Shown one piece after another: positions 33,705 to 40,922 of a stretch of DNA of 56,866 nucleotides; the stretch's first letter is position 1; each line of letters opens with the position of its first letter. Origin of the DNA: an uncultured Myxococcales bacterium (GTDB lineage Bacteria; Myxococcota_A; Polyangia; Polyangiales; Polyangiaceae); contig CALFEQ010000185.1 of NCBI GenBank assembly GCA_937949945.1, positions 1-56,866 of the forward strand, given 5' to 3'. The notes under the pieces were generated by a model, which saw only the letters and a program-made list of their open reading frames with translations, was not told the origin of the DNA and did not search any database. A program made the translations under genes and the position numbers.

Positions 33705-33733
33705 GCGGAGCTTGGTCTTTGTCGGCTCTCACG

Positions 33734-34213
33734 TCAAGCGGGGCGTTCGGCAGCGAGCTTTCGGACGACCTCGCGGACGCCTTCGACGTGCTGGCTCGCG
33801 CGAAGCGGGGAGTCGAACACGCCGGCGATGTGGCCCTTCTTGTCGATGACGTACGTGACGCGGGCCGTCCTGCGGAGGAGCTTCCAGAGGGGTCCGGTGG
33901 CCTCGTAGCTCTGCGCGAGATCTTGCTTCTGGTCGGAGACGAGCTCGAACGGCACCTCGTACTTCTCCGCGAAGCGGCGGTGCGACTCGTCCGTGTCCAC
34001 GGACACGCCGATGACCTCGGTGTCGTTGCTCGCGAGCTCGGCGTAGCTGTCGCGGAAGCCGCAGGTCTCGCGCGTGCAGACCGGCGTGAAATCGGCCGGG
34101 TAGAAGTAGAGGACGACGTTCTTCTTCCCGACGAAGTCGGAGAGCTTGATGCGTTTCCCCGAGCTCGTGGTGATTTCGAAGTCGGGCGCCTTCTGTCCAA
34201 CGCGGAGAGCCAC
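33734..34213 (-). CDS. bcp: peroxiredoxin, BCP/PrxQ type
   Basis: The 159-residue protein has the peroxiredoxin core: VGQKAPDFEI, then the active-site stretch YPADFTPVCTRETCGFRD. The peroxidatic Cys and the resolving Cys are five residues apart, the PrxQ arrangement. It also has VIGVSVDTDESHRRFAEKY and TYVIDKKGHIAGVF. It reduces hydroperoxides using thioredoxin. The start is a GTG at 34213 (VALRVGQKAPDF) with GAGGA eight bases upstream; longer frames add an unrelated Ala/Ser stretch. It is divergent from rplS. Confidence 0.93.
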   Translation of the reverse strand: MALRVGQKAPDFEITTSSGKRIKLSDFVGKKNVVLYFYPADFTPVCTRETCGFRDSYAELASNDTEVIGVSVDTDESHRRFAEKYEVPFELVSDQKQDLAQSYEATGPLWKLLRRTARVTYVIDKKGHIAGVFDSPLRASQHVEGVREVVRKLAAERPA

Positions 34214-34311
34214 TTTTCGGTTCCTCGACGGAGCCGCGGATGCTAGCAAGGGAGCGCACGCAGCAGCGAGCGCCGATTTGCTCGAGCCCGACGGGGCGAG
34301 CATGAGGCTCG

Positions 34312-34340
34312 TTGACACGCCCGTTCGTGCGTGCTTTAAG
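34312..34340 (+). promoter_or_regulatory. sigma-70-type promoter for rplS
   Basis: A perfect TTGACA -35 element (34312-34317) is followed after 17 bases by TTTAAG (34335-34340), matching the -10 consensus at four of six positions. It lies 80 bases upstream of the rplS start codon in the correct orientation. Confidence 0.6.
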
Positions 34341-34420
34341 ACGCGCCCCCGAGTCGCCTGGGTGCGCAATTTTCCCCAGCTTTTCCGCAGGGCTGACTGG
34401 GGATCCTTGGAGAGACGGTC

Positions 34421-34774
34421 ATGCAGAACGCGAAGATCGCGGAGATCGAGAAGCAGCAACTCCGAACCGGCATCCCGGACTTCCGGGTCGGCGACACGGT
34501 CCGCGTTCACTACAAGATCGTCGAGGGTGACAAGGACCGCATCCAGGTCTTCCAGGGCGTCGTCCTGAAGCGGCACCGCGCGGGCGCGCGCAGCACCTTC
34601 ACGGTCCGGAAGGTGAGCTTCAACGTGGGCGTCGAGCGCGTGTTCCTCACGCACTCCCCGCGCATCGACAAGGTGGAGATCGTGTCCCGCGGCGTTGTCC
34701 GTCGCGCGCGCCTCTTCTACCTGCGCGAGCTCCAGGGCAAGGCTGCCCGCGTTCGCGATCAGAAGGACACCTGA
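34421..34774 (+). CDS. rplS: 50S ribosomal protein L19
   Basis: The 117-residue product is a complete bacterial L19: IPDFRVGDTVRVHYKIVEGD, IQVFQGVVLKRH, GARSTFTVRKVSFNVGVERVF and the end LYYLR-like LFYLRELQGKAARV. L19 sits at the 30S-50S interface. Upstream lie a ribosome-binding site GGAGAG and a sigma-70-type promoter at 34312. The usual partners rpsP, rimM and trmD are absent here, so L19 is transcribed alone. A heptad array starts seven bases after the stop and appears to form its terminator. Confidence 0.97.
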   Translation: MQNAKIAEIEKQQLRTGIPDFRVGDTVRVHYKIVEGDKDRIQVFQGVVLKRHRAGARSTFTVRKVSFNVGVERVFLTHSPRIDKVEIVSRGVVRRARLFYLRELQGKAARVRDQKDT

Positions 34775-34781
34775 GAGAAAA

Positions 34782-34806
34782 GGCTCCGGGCTCCAGGCTC
34801 CAGGGG
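34782..34806. repeat. heptanucleotide array (GGCTCCR type)
   Basis: Three and a half GGCTCCR units with period 7 begin seven bases after the rplS stop codon. A further GGCTCC-like copy at 34817-34829 is part of a hairpin. Confidence 0.8.
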
Positions 34807-34816
34807 TCGCGCTTCG

Positions 34817-34848
34817 AGCTCCGGGCTCCATCGTTGGAGCGCGGGGCT
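34817..34848 (+). terminator. hairpin terminator of rplS built from heptad repeat sequence
   Basis: AGCTCCGGGCTCC (34817-34829) pairs with GGAGCGCGGGGCT (34836-34848) in 12 of 13 positions, counting one G-T pair, around a 6-base loop. The left arm consists of heptad-repeat units. No T-run follows. It lies between the convergent rplS and Nudix genes. Confidence 0.5.
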
Positions 34849-34888
34849 TCGTGCTTTGTGGGATCGGGTTTTTCGCCTTGGACGTGGG

Positions 34889-35485
34889 TCAGCCGCGCTC
34901 GAGCGACTGCTTCACGAGGATCGCGAGCCGCTCGATGTACGCGGGAGCGTAGGGGACGAGCTCGTCGGGTCGCAGCGTCGTCGGGCCGTCGACCGTCTCG
35001 ACCGAGAGCGATCGCGCGCGTCCCGCGTGGAGCGCGAGGAGGGCCTCCGGTTTCGCGAACGCGAGCGCCGTCACCTCCGGTCCCGGTCGATGAGCCTCGA
35101 GCGGCAGGTCCGACCGCAAGAGGAACACCGCGTGGTGCTCCCGATCGACGTTGCCGCTCTCGAGGACGTGCTCCTCGCGATGCGGCTCACCCGGCACGAG
35201 GCTCTCGGCACGCACCGTGAGCCCGAGCTCTTCGTCGAGCTCGCGAACGGCCGCCTCCACCGCGCTCTCTCCGGCGGCCACGTGCCCCGCGGCGCTCGCA
35301 TCCCAACGCCCCGGCCACGCGTCTTTGTCGAGCGACCGCTGCTGCAGGAGGATCCGCCCCGCCGCGTCGAAGATCCACACGAAGGCGGCGAGATGCCAGT
35401 CCCCGTCGGCATGAATGGCGGCACGCGACTTGAGCACGCCGGTGGGCTCGTTCGAGGCGGTGCGGACTTCGAGGAGTTCGAGCAC
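34889..35485 (-). CDS. Nudix hydrolase (IDI/YfcD-like)
   Basis: The 198-residue protein has a complete Nudix box GHVAAGESAVEAAVRELDEE (the next residues LGL finish it) near residues 67-89, with the catalytic REL-EE core. The flanking WHLAAFVWIFDAAGRILLQQR and RWDASAAGH resemble isopentenyl-diphosphate isomerase-like Nudix enzymes such as YfcD. It probably hydrolyses a nucleoside diphosphate linked to another group; the exact substrate cannot be told. It starts with GTG at 35485. The only ribosome-binding site is GAGGA five bases upstream, and it is part of a heptad repeat array. Confidence 0.88.
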   Translation of the reverse strand: MLELLEVRTASNEPTGVLKSRAAIHADGDWHLAAFVWIFDAAGRILLQQRSLDKDAWPGRWDASAAGHVAAGESAVEAAVRELDEELGLTVRAESLVPGEPHREEHVLESGNVDREHHAVFLLRSDLPLEAHRPGPEVTALAFAKPEALLALHAGRARSLSVETVDGPTTLRPDELVPYAPAYIERLAILVKQSLERG

Positions 35486-35488
35486 GGC

Positions 35489-35539
35489 AGTCCTCAGTCC
35501 TCAGCGCCGAGGCTCCAGGCTCCAGGCTCCAGGCTCCAG
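35489..35539. repeat. heptanucleotide arrays (GTCCTCA and GGCTCCA types)
   Basis: Bases 35489-35504 are two GTCCTCA units and 35510-35539 are four GGCTCCA units, nearly perfect copies. The array lies immediately upstream of the Nudix start codon, and its first unit provides the GAGGA ribosome-binding site on the minus strand. It faces an opposite-orientation array at 35680-35710 across 140 bases. Confidence 0.88.
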
Positions 35540-35679
35540 TGGACGGCACGACGAGAGCAACGCGTCGATCTGCACGCCCACGAAACATCTTCACGCATCT
35601 CATTCACTGCAATCGGAAAAATGGGTCCCCATCGCTGACCGCACGAGTTTGGGACGAGGTGGCCGGTCGCCCGTTCTTG

Positions 35680-35710
35680 CTGAGGACCGAGGACCGAGGA
35701 CTGAGGACTC
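35680..35710. repeat. heptanucleotide array (GAGGACY type)
   Basis: Four consecutive units GAGGACC, GAGGACC, GAGGACT, GAGGACT. The array ends three bases before the stop codon of the flavin oxidoreductase gene on the minus strand. Confidence 0.88.
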
Positions 35711-35713
35711 CCG

Positions 35714-37024
35714 CTAGGGCGGCGTCGCCGCCCTCAGCATCTCCTTGAGCCGCGTGCGTGTATCCCGCAGCCAGACCGAATCACTGAACACGTCCCCCGC
35801 GAGCAGCGACGTGATCGAGCGGCGCAGGACCGTGTGCTTGTCCTCCGCGAAGAGGAGGCCCACGAGCGGGCCCGCGTAGAACGATTGCACCGCGAGCACG
35901 AACGTCTCGGCGGCTTCGCGGACGGTGCGCTCCCACTCCTCGAAGAGGCGCGGCTCTTCGGACGGCGACGCGAGCGCCGCGACGATCGCGTCGGCCGCGA
36001 GCTTCGCGCCCACCATCGCGAGGTGGGCGCCCGTCGAGAAGAGGGGATCGATGAAGCCTCCGGCGTCGCCGATCGCGAGCCATCCCGGACCGCGCATGTC
36101 GCGCACGCGGTAGCTGAAATCGGCCGTCGCGTCCTTCTTCGGCCAGAGGCACCTCGCGTTCGCGAGCAGCTCGGTCGCGGTCGGCGACTCGGCGACGGCG
36201 GTCTCGAACAGGGCGCTCGTGAGGTCGTCGCCTCCGTCGGCCGAGTCGGGACGGCGGACCTTCGAGCGACGATCCCGCATCCACGCCCGCGAGACGACCG
36301 CGCCGACGCTCGTACGCCCGTCCTTGAACGGAATGAACCAGAACCAGTTCGCGCGCCGCTCCTCGCCCGACGGGAAGAGGACGATGTCGATGTCCCCTTC
36401 GAGCTTTCCCGGCTGGCGCGGTACGCCCTCGAAGTGGGCGTAGAGCGCGGTCTGATCGAGGCCGTCGATCTTCGTGGTGGCGCCCGGTCGCCCGCGGGCG
36501 AGGAGCGTGTCCCTGCCGGAAGCGTCGACCACGAACCGCGCACCGATCTCCTCGACGGCGCCCTCGGGCGAGCGAGCCCGAACGCCGCATGCCCGGCCCG
36601 CGTCGTCGCGCAGGACGTCGACGACCGTCCACGGCTGGCGCACCTCCGCACCGCACGTCGCGGCGTGACGGAGCAAGAGCTCGTCGAAGGCGTCGCGTGG
36701 CACCTCGAACGCGTGATCGAAGTCGCTTCGCCAGGCATTGGCGAAGGCGAAACGCTCCTTCTTCTGCTCGGCGTCGAAGTGGAAGCGCGCCCCGTACTTG
36801 TGGATGAACCTCTCCTCCACGGCAGGAAGCACGCCGATCGCGTCGAGCACCGGGAGAGAGCCGGGCAGGAGCGACTCGCCGAGGTGGAAGCGCGGGAAGA
36901 CGTCCTTCTCGAGGACGAGCGCGCGAACCCCGCGCCGCGCGAGCTGCGCCGCGCAGACGGAGCCCGCGGGCCCTCCGCCGATCACGACGACGTCGGTCGC
37001 TCGACGGCCCGCCGGATCCGACAC
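35714..37024 (-). CDS. FAD-dependent oxidoreductase with flavin-halogenase motifs
   Basis: The 436-residue protein has an FAD-binding GGGPAG at residues 16-21 and LVLEKDVFPRFHLGESLLPG. It carries the hallmarks of flavin-dependent halogenases: W-F-W-F-I-P (WxWxIP) near residues 225-230, FIDPLFSTG (FxxPxxSxG) near 322-330, and a Lys at 76, close to the position of the catalytic Lys of tryptophan halogenases. DASGRD and GWLAIGDAGG are shared with the wider flavin monooxygenase group. It could halogenate a small molecule, or could be an epoxidase or reductase relative lacking that activity. No biosynthetic cluster or flavin reductase is adjacent. The gene is 12 bases from the Zn-ribbon membrane protein gene upstream. 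Confidence 0.82.
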   Translation of the reverse strand: MSDPAGRRATDVVVIGGGPAGSVCAAQLARRGVRALVLEKDVFPRFHLGESLLPGSLPVLDAIGVLPAVEERFIHKYGARFHFDAEQKKERFAFANAWRSDFDHAFEVPRDAFDELLLRHAATCGAEVRQPWTVVDVLRDDAGRACGVRARSPEGAVEEIGARFVVDASGRDTLLARGRPGATTKIDGLDQTALYAHFEGVPRQPGKLEGDIDIVLFPSGEERRANWFWFIPFKDGRTSVGAVVSRAWMRDRRSKVRRPDSADGGDDLTSALFETAVAESPTATELLANARCLWPKKDATADFSYRVRDMRGPGWLAIGDAGGFIDPLFSTGAHLAMVGAKLAADAIVAALASPSEEPRLFEEWERTVREAAETFVLAVQSFYAGPLVGLLFAEDKHTVLRRSITSLLAGDVFSDSVWLRDTRTRLKEMLRAATPP

Positions 37025-37036
37025 GCGGCTCTCCGC

Positions 37037-37573
37037 TCAGTCCGTCGGCTTCGGCGGAGGCCCGAGCTGTATGCGCTCGCCGATGTACGCGCCGATCAGC
37101 GTGAACATGATGCCGATGCCGCTCATGATGACGTAGAGGAACGTCGGCATCGTGCGCACGGTCTGGCTCTGGATGAGGAGGAACGTCGTCGGGATCGCGA
37201 TGACGAAGCTCGCGACCATCGGCTCGATGAACGTGCGTCCGGGCGAGATCATCCCGACGAGCAGCCCGCCGAGGAACCACACCGGGACGCAGACGATCAT
37301 CCCGTTGCCGCCTTCGAAGTCGAGCAGCGTCACGATGCGCGGCAACCCGAAGACGAGAGCGGCGGTCAGCACCCCCTGCACGGCGATCGCGATGAAGAGC
37401 CACTGGATGCTGACGCCCTCCTGCTGATACCGGCGCTCGAGCTCCTCCTCACGGCTCCGCGGCCCTCGACCCAACGCTTCGATCTTGGCGCCGCAGGACC
37501 CACACCGCACCGAGCCAGGCGGGTTCTTCGCGAAACCGCACGACGGACAGGTGACCAGCTTTCCGGTGGCCAT
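37037..37573 (-). CDS. zinc-ribbon membrane protein, unknown function
   Basis: The 178-residue protein starts with a zinc-ribbon of two CxxC knuckles (TCPSCGF, RCGSCGAK) at residues 8-28. A short charged linker (SREEELERRYQQEG) and four hydrophobic membrane segments follow (for example WLFIAIAVQGVLTAALVF and FLYVIMSGIGIMFTLIGAYI). The ribbon faces the cytoplasm. No family function is known to me. I chose ATG 37573 over 37591. It lies directly upstream of the flavin oxidoreductase gene on the same strand (12 bases), so the two may be co-transcribed. Confidence 0.75.
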   Translation of the reverse strand: MATGKLVTCPSCGFAKNPPGSVRCGSCGAKIEALGRGPRSREEELERRYQQEGVSIQWLFIAIAVQGVLTAALVFGLPRIVTLLDFEGGNGMIVCVPVWFLGGLLVGMISPGRTFIEPMVASFVIAIPTTFLLIQSQTVRTMPTFLYVIMSGIGIMFTLIGAYIGERIQLGPPPKPTD

Positions 37574-37766
37574 CGGCCGAAAGGGTATCACGATTCGTGC
37601 ACGTACCGTCGAGCCCAGAGGGCCCCCGGTCGGCGGACCGGCACGGACCGCGAGAGCTCGAAGAATTTACGGAACTCTGGAACACGGCGGGTGTCTCGAC
37701 TTGGCAGAGGACGGACGAGAGCCGTACGGTGAGACGAGATTTCCGCGGCTTTCCCGCCATGTCCCC

Positions 37767-38423
37767 ATGACCGACGCGCCCACGAGCGAGCTGACAGGAA
37801 AGCCGAGCCAGACCGAGGAGGTCGACCCCGAGCTCCTCGAGCTGCCCGATCCTCCGAAGCGGGAGCGGACCATCACGGTCGCGCTCCTCCTCGTCACGGC
37901 GCTCGCGGCCTTGGCGATGGTCTTCGCACTGCGCCGCGACGCGGCGTACGCCTTCGCGCCGGCCCAGGCCCGCGACCTCGGCGATCTGACCACCGCGGAC
38001 ACGAGCACCTTCGTCGAGAACGAGCACGTCCGCGCCCAGGCGATGCTCGGCGCCGCGCATGCCATCCGCTACGAGCGCCCCTTCGTCCAGGGATCGTTCC
38101 GCTTGATGCCCGTCGCCGGACGCGACGACGTCTGGGTCGAGGTCCGCGTGCCTCCGCGCGGAGAGAACATCCGCTGGGTCCCGCCGTCGCAGGTCTCCGG
38201 CCGTCTCGTCCGCTTCGAAGCCGCAGGCCCTCGTCACCGCGGCCTCGCCGACGCGGTCAAAGACGCGACGGGCCGCGAGGTGCCCAAGGGCGCATGGCTC
38301 CTCGTCGACGGCGCCACCCCCTCCGACGCGCGCTGGGCGGTCCTGCTCGTCCTCATCTTCGCAGGCTTCGCGGCCTGGAACGCGTTCGCGACGGCGAAGC
38401 TCCTCAGGCGAGTGGAGGAGTGA
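37767..38423 (+). CDS. two-TM membrane protein with periplasmic domain, unknown function
   Basis: The 218-residue protein has an acidic N-terminus and a membrane segment at residues 35-55 (ITVALLLVTALAALAMVFAL). An extracytoplasmic domain follows (GSFRLMPVAGRDDVWVEVRV, then GENIRWVPPSQVSGRLVRFE), and then a second membrane segment near the end (WAVLLVLIFAGFAAWNAF). I do not recognise the domain. It is divergent from the Zn-ribbon gene with 193 bases between starts. A heptad array follows eight bases after its stop. Confidence 0.75.
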   Translation: MTDAPTSELTGKPSQTEEVDPELLELPDPPKRERTITVALLLVTALAALAMVFALRRDAAYAFAPAQARDLGDLTTADTSTFVENEHVRAQAMLGAAHAIRYERPFVQGSFRLMPVAGRDDVWVEVRVPPRGENIRWVPPSQVSGRLVRFEAAGPRHRGLADAVKDATGREVPKGAWLLVDGATPSDARWAVLLVLIFAGFAAWNAFATAKLLRRVEE

Positions 38424-38431
38424 GGGGGGAT

Positions 38432-38484
38432 CAGGCTCCAGGCTCCGGGCTCCAGGCTCCAGGGACTCGGGCCTCGAGCCTCAG
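38432..38484. repeat. heptanucleotide arrays (GGCTCCR type plus degenerate units)
   Basis: Bases 38433-38464 are four and a half GGCTCCR units with period 7. More degenerate units (GGGCCTC, GAGCCTC) continue to 38484. The array starts eight bases after a stop codon and faces the GAGGACY array at 38616-38648. Confidence 0.85.
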
Positions 38485-38615
38485 CGGAAAGACGGGAGCG
38501 TCCTCGGTCGCTTTCGTGCGCGCCACGCACCCCCGCCCCCGTTCCCGTTCCCGAACGTCCTAGGCAGCGAGTCTTCGAGCCGAAAGCGAAGCCACGCGCG
38601 TGCAGCCAGCCACCG

Positions 38616-38648
38616 CTGAGGACTGAGGACCGAGGACTGAGGACTGAG
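38616..38648. repeat. heptanucleotide array (GAGGACY type)
   Basis: Four GAGGACY units with period 7 plus partial ends, 20 bases downstream of the mutT-like gene stop on the minus strand. The 131-base space between this array and the one ending at 38484 contains no gene. Confidence 0.88.
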
Positions 38649-38668
38649 CACGGAGAACCGAGGGCTTT

Positions 38669-39070
38669 TCAAAGCCGAGCCCGCACCTTCTCCAGAATCG
38701 CCACGTCCGCCGGCGGAAACTCCGCCGGATCGAGCGCGCTGCGGTCGGCCCACTTCACTTCCGCCACGTCGATGGCGCGCGGCTCCGGGGAGCCTTCTTC
38801 GCGCTCGGCCTCGAAGAACAAGAGGAGCACCGCCTTCGACGCCTCCTCGTAGCGGTGGAACGTCACGTCGACGATCTCGCCGACGCGGACGAGGACGCCG
38901 AGCTCCTCTTCCAGCTCGCGGCGGAGGGCCGCCCTCGGATCCTCGCCGGGCTCGACCTTGCCGCCCGGGAACTCCCAGCGGCCGGCGAGGTGCGAGCCCT
39001 TCTTGCGGCGAGAGAGGAGCACCTTGCCGTGCTCGATGACGACGCCCGCAGCGACGATGTCCGTGCGCAT
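38669..39070 (-). CDS. MutT-like Nudix hydrolase
   Basis: The 133-residue protein is close to MutT in size and layout: VAAGVVIEHGKVLLSRR, HLAGRWEFPGGKVEPGE, then the Nudix box finishing RRELEEELGV near residues 50-60. MutT hydrolyses 8-oxo-dGTP and so prevents AT-to-CG mutations; CTP-pyrophosphorylases and other house-cleaning enzymes share this form. The exact substrate is therefore not certain. The last part (AEVKWADRSALDPAEFPPAD) matches the typical MutT C-terminus. The gene is followed by a heptad array and preceded by a lipase gene on the same strand with 50 bases between. Confidence 0.87.
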   Translation of the reverse strand: MRTDIVAAGVVIEHGKVLLSRRKKGSHLAGRWEFPGGKVEPGEDPRAALRRELEEELGVLVRVGEIVDVTFHRYEEASKAVLLLFFEAEREEGSPEPRAIDVAEVKWADRSALDPAEFPPADVAILEKVRARL

Positions 39071-39120
39071 CGCGGCCGACTATAGCCGACGCGCCGGACG
39101 TCGCGCGCGGGCGCTCGGCA

Positions 39121-40197
39121 TCAGAGCCCTTCGTTGCGGAGGCGCTCGACGATCGACCGGAACAGCGCGATGTGATCGAAGGAGGACGCCGCCGGCTCGA
39201 ACATGCCGACCTCCTTCAGGTGATCGGCCGGGACGCACTGCTCGAAGGTGCCCCACTTCGAGCTCTCCACCGTGACGAGGCCGTCGTTGACCTTCAGCTG
39301 CCCCTCCTCGAGGAAGAGCGCGGTCGGCAGCAGCATCGGCTGTACGACGTCGAGCTTCGTCGGCTCGTTGGGGTAGACGCTCCCCGCGCACGCGAGCACG
39401 CCCGAGCGCAGGTTCGTGCGCCCCGCGTAGCTCTTGTACACGACGTTCGGATCGTCGACGTACTTCGGGTTGAACACCTTGGTCATGTGCTCCTCGCTCA
39501 GGAGCACGAGCTGCTGCCGGAGCTCGGGATCGGTCTCGAGCTCGTAGGCGGTCTTCTGCAGGATCTTCAGCACGGCGCTGGTGACGTCGTCGACGACGTC
39601 CTTCGGCAGGTGCTTCAAGAGGCCGAGGACGGCGTCCGCGACCTTGCTCCCGCGGTGCGGCGTGGCGATGGTCGTGACCGAAGCGACGCGGTCGCCGTAG
39701 CCGAGGCCGTTCGGGCTCGCGATCACGCGTGCGTCGAGGCCGCCTTGCGAGTGCCCGACGAGGTTCACCTTCGCCTTGCCCGTGCGCGCGAGGATCGTGT
39801 CGATCTGCTTCGCGATGACCTGGGCGCGCACCTCGCTCGTCGCGTACGGCGGCGCGATCGTCACGTAGACGGCCTCGCCGTTCTTCGCGAGATCCTCGAC
39901 GACGCCTTTGAAGTACGTGATCTCGATCGGCCCGACCTCGAGCTTCCCGAAGCCGCCCATGCCGTGGAGAAGGACGATCGGGTACGGAGGCCCGAGCTTC
40001 GGCCCCTGCCCCGGAGCCGGCGCCGCGTACGTGTCGGGATCCTGCGCGGGCGTCCCGTCGGACGTCGAACGCGCGGCCTCGTCGGCGCCGTCGAAGACGG
40101 ACTGCGAATCCGACGCGGGATCGTCCGGGACGGTAGCCGCGGTCCCGCAAGCCGAGACCGCCATGGCGCCGAGCAATGCCAACCAGCGAATACGCAT
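39121..40197 (-). CDS. secreted lipase (alpha/beta hydrolase) lipoprotein
   Basis: The 358-residue protein has a lipoprotein signal (MRIRWLALLGAMAVSAC), a disordered Asp/Ser/Pro linker, and a family I-type triacylglycerol lipase domain. That domain has PIVLLHGMGGF as the oxyanion loop, VNLVGHSQGGLDAR with the nucleophile Ser near residue 148, a probable Asp in NDGLVTVESSKWG, and the catalytic His in SFDHIALF near the end. It should cut long-chain acyl glycerols outside the inner membrane. The ribosome-binding site GGAGG lies about seven bases upstream of the ATG. It is divergent from the unknown gene at 40342. Confidence 0.9.
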   Translation of the reverse strand: MRIRWLALLGAMAVSACGTAATVPDDPASDSQSVFDGADEAARSTSDGTPAQDPDTYAAPAPGQGPKLGPPYPIVLLHGMGGFGKLEVGPIEITYFKGVVEDLAKNGEAVYVTIAPPYATSEVRAQVIAKQIDTILARTGKAKVNLVGHSQGGLDARVIASPNGLGYGDRVASVTTIATPHRGSKVADAVLGLLKHLPKDVVDDVTSAVLKILQKTAYELETDPELRQQLVLLSEEHMTKVFNPKYVDDPNVVYKSYAGRTNLRSGVLACAGSVYPNEPTKLDVVQPMLLPTALFLEEGQLKVNDGLVTVESSKWGTFEQCVPADHLKEVGMFEPAASSFDHIALFRSIVERLRNEGL

Positions 40198-40341
40198 CTC
40201 CCCACCTCCACGGGCTCCCCTGCCCGGCCGAAGGACGGGTGACCCTTCGGACGCGAAACTGTTTGAAACAAAGCTGTTCCTTTGAGACGTCCCGCCCACG
40301 TCTCCGTCCGGATTCAGTGCGCTCGTGTAGGATTGAGGACG

Positions 40342-40908
40342 ATGACCCCTCTCGATTGGCTTCGAGCCTCGGGCGCGCAGGGCGACGTGATCGACGGCCT
40401 CGCGCGCACGGGATCGGCGCGCGATTGGGAGACGTTGTGGAGGGAATGCCCCCGCGGCGACTGGCTCCTCGGCATCTTGGAGCGGCTCGGAGTCGATCAC
40501 GTCGCGCTCGTGCGGGCCGCCGTCGGGTGCGCGCGCACCGTCGACGCCGGGGGCGAGGCAGCCGCGCGGCTCCTCGACCTCGCGGAGCGATGGGCGAGCG
40601 GCGAGGCCGCCGCGTCGGAGGTCGCCGAAGCGACGCGCGTCCTCGAGCAGGCGTCGAGCAGCGTCGCGGATCCCGGCGCGGAGGCGGCGACGCGGGCCGC
40701 CCTCGCCGTCGGCTACGGCGTCGAGGATCGCGCCGTGCTCTCGAGCGCGCCGGCGGCGGCGGCCGAGTCGGCGATCGTCACCGCGATGAGCCGAGGCGAC
40801 GCGTCGCTCGAGCTCGCGATCCGTCGCGCGCACGACGCGTGCGCGCACGCCGTGCGCGCGGCCGTCCCGTGGCAGCTCGTCGCGCCTTGCGTCGCACGCC
40901 TCGGGTGA
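40342..40908 (+). CDS. alanine-rich helical protein, unknown function
   Basis: The 188-residue product starts TPLDWLRASGAQGD and consists almost wholly of Ala/Arg/Glu-rich helices (ATRVLEQASSSVAD, AIRRAHDACAHAVRAAVPW). Several myxobacterial proteins with similar helices are encoded as companions of regulators, but I cannot name a family. There are no membrane segments or signal. The start ATG is preceded by a weak GAGGA. Its last bases (GTGA) overlap a possible start of the next gene, suggesting coupling. Confidence 0.65.
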   Translation: MTPLDWLRASGAQGDVIDGLARTGSARDWETLWRECPRGDWLLGILERLGVDHVALVRAAVGCARTVDAGGEAAARLLDLAERWASGEAAASEVAEATRVLEQASSSVADPGAEAATRAALAVGYGVEDRAVLSSAPAAAAESAIVTAMSRGDASLELAIRRAHDACAHAVRAAVPWQLVAPCVARLG

Positions 40909-40922
40909 GCAAGCTGGTCGCG

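Noticed and set aside
33530..33733. Possible tRNA or leader RNA in the gap upstream of rplC
   Set aside because: The short hairpins do not form a cloverleaf and no T-loop consensus is present.
23318..35710. Heptad arrays as insertion sequence ends
   Set aside because: No transposase is found between or beside them and no target duplication can be seen; kept as an open possibility only for the bracketed spacers.
1..38648. Heptad arrays as CRISPR repeats
   Set aside because: The units are 7 bases, contiguous and degenerate, with no spacers of constant length and no cas genes.
39080..40150. Minus-strand frame overlapping the lipase gene
   Set aside because: Shadow frame of the lipase; Arg-rich and without motifs.
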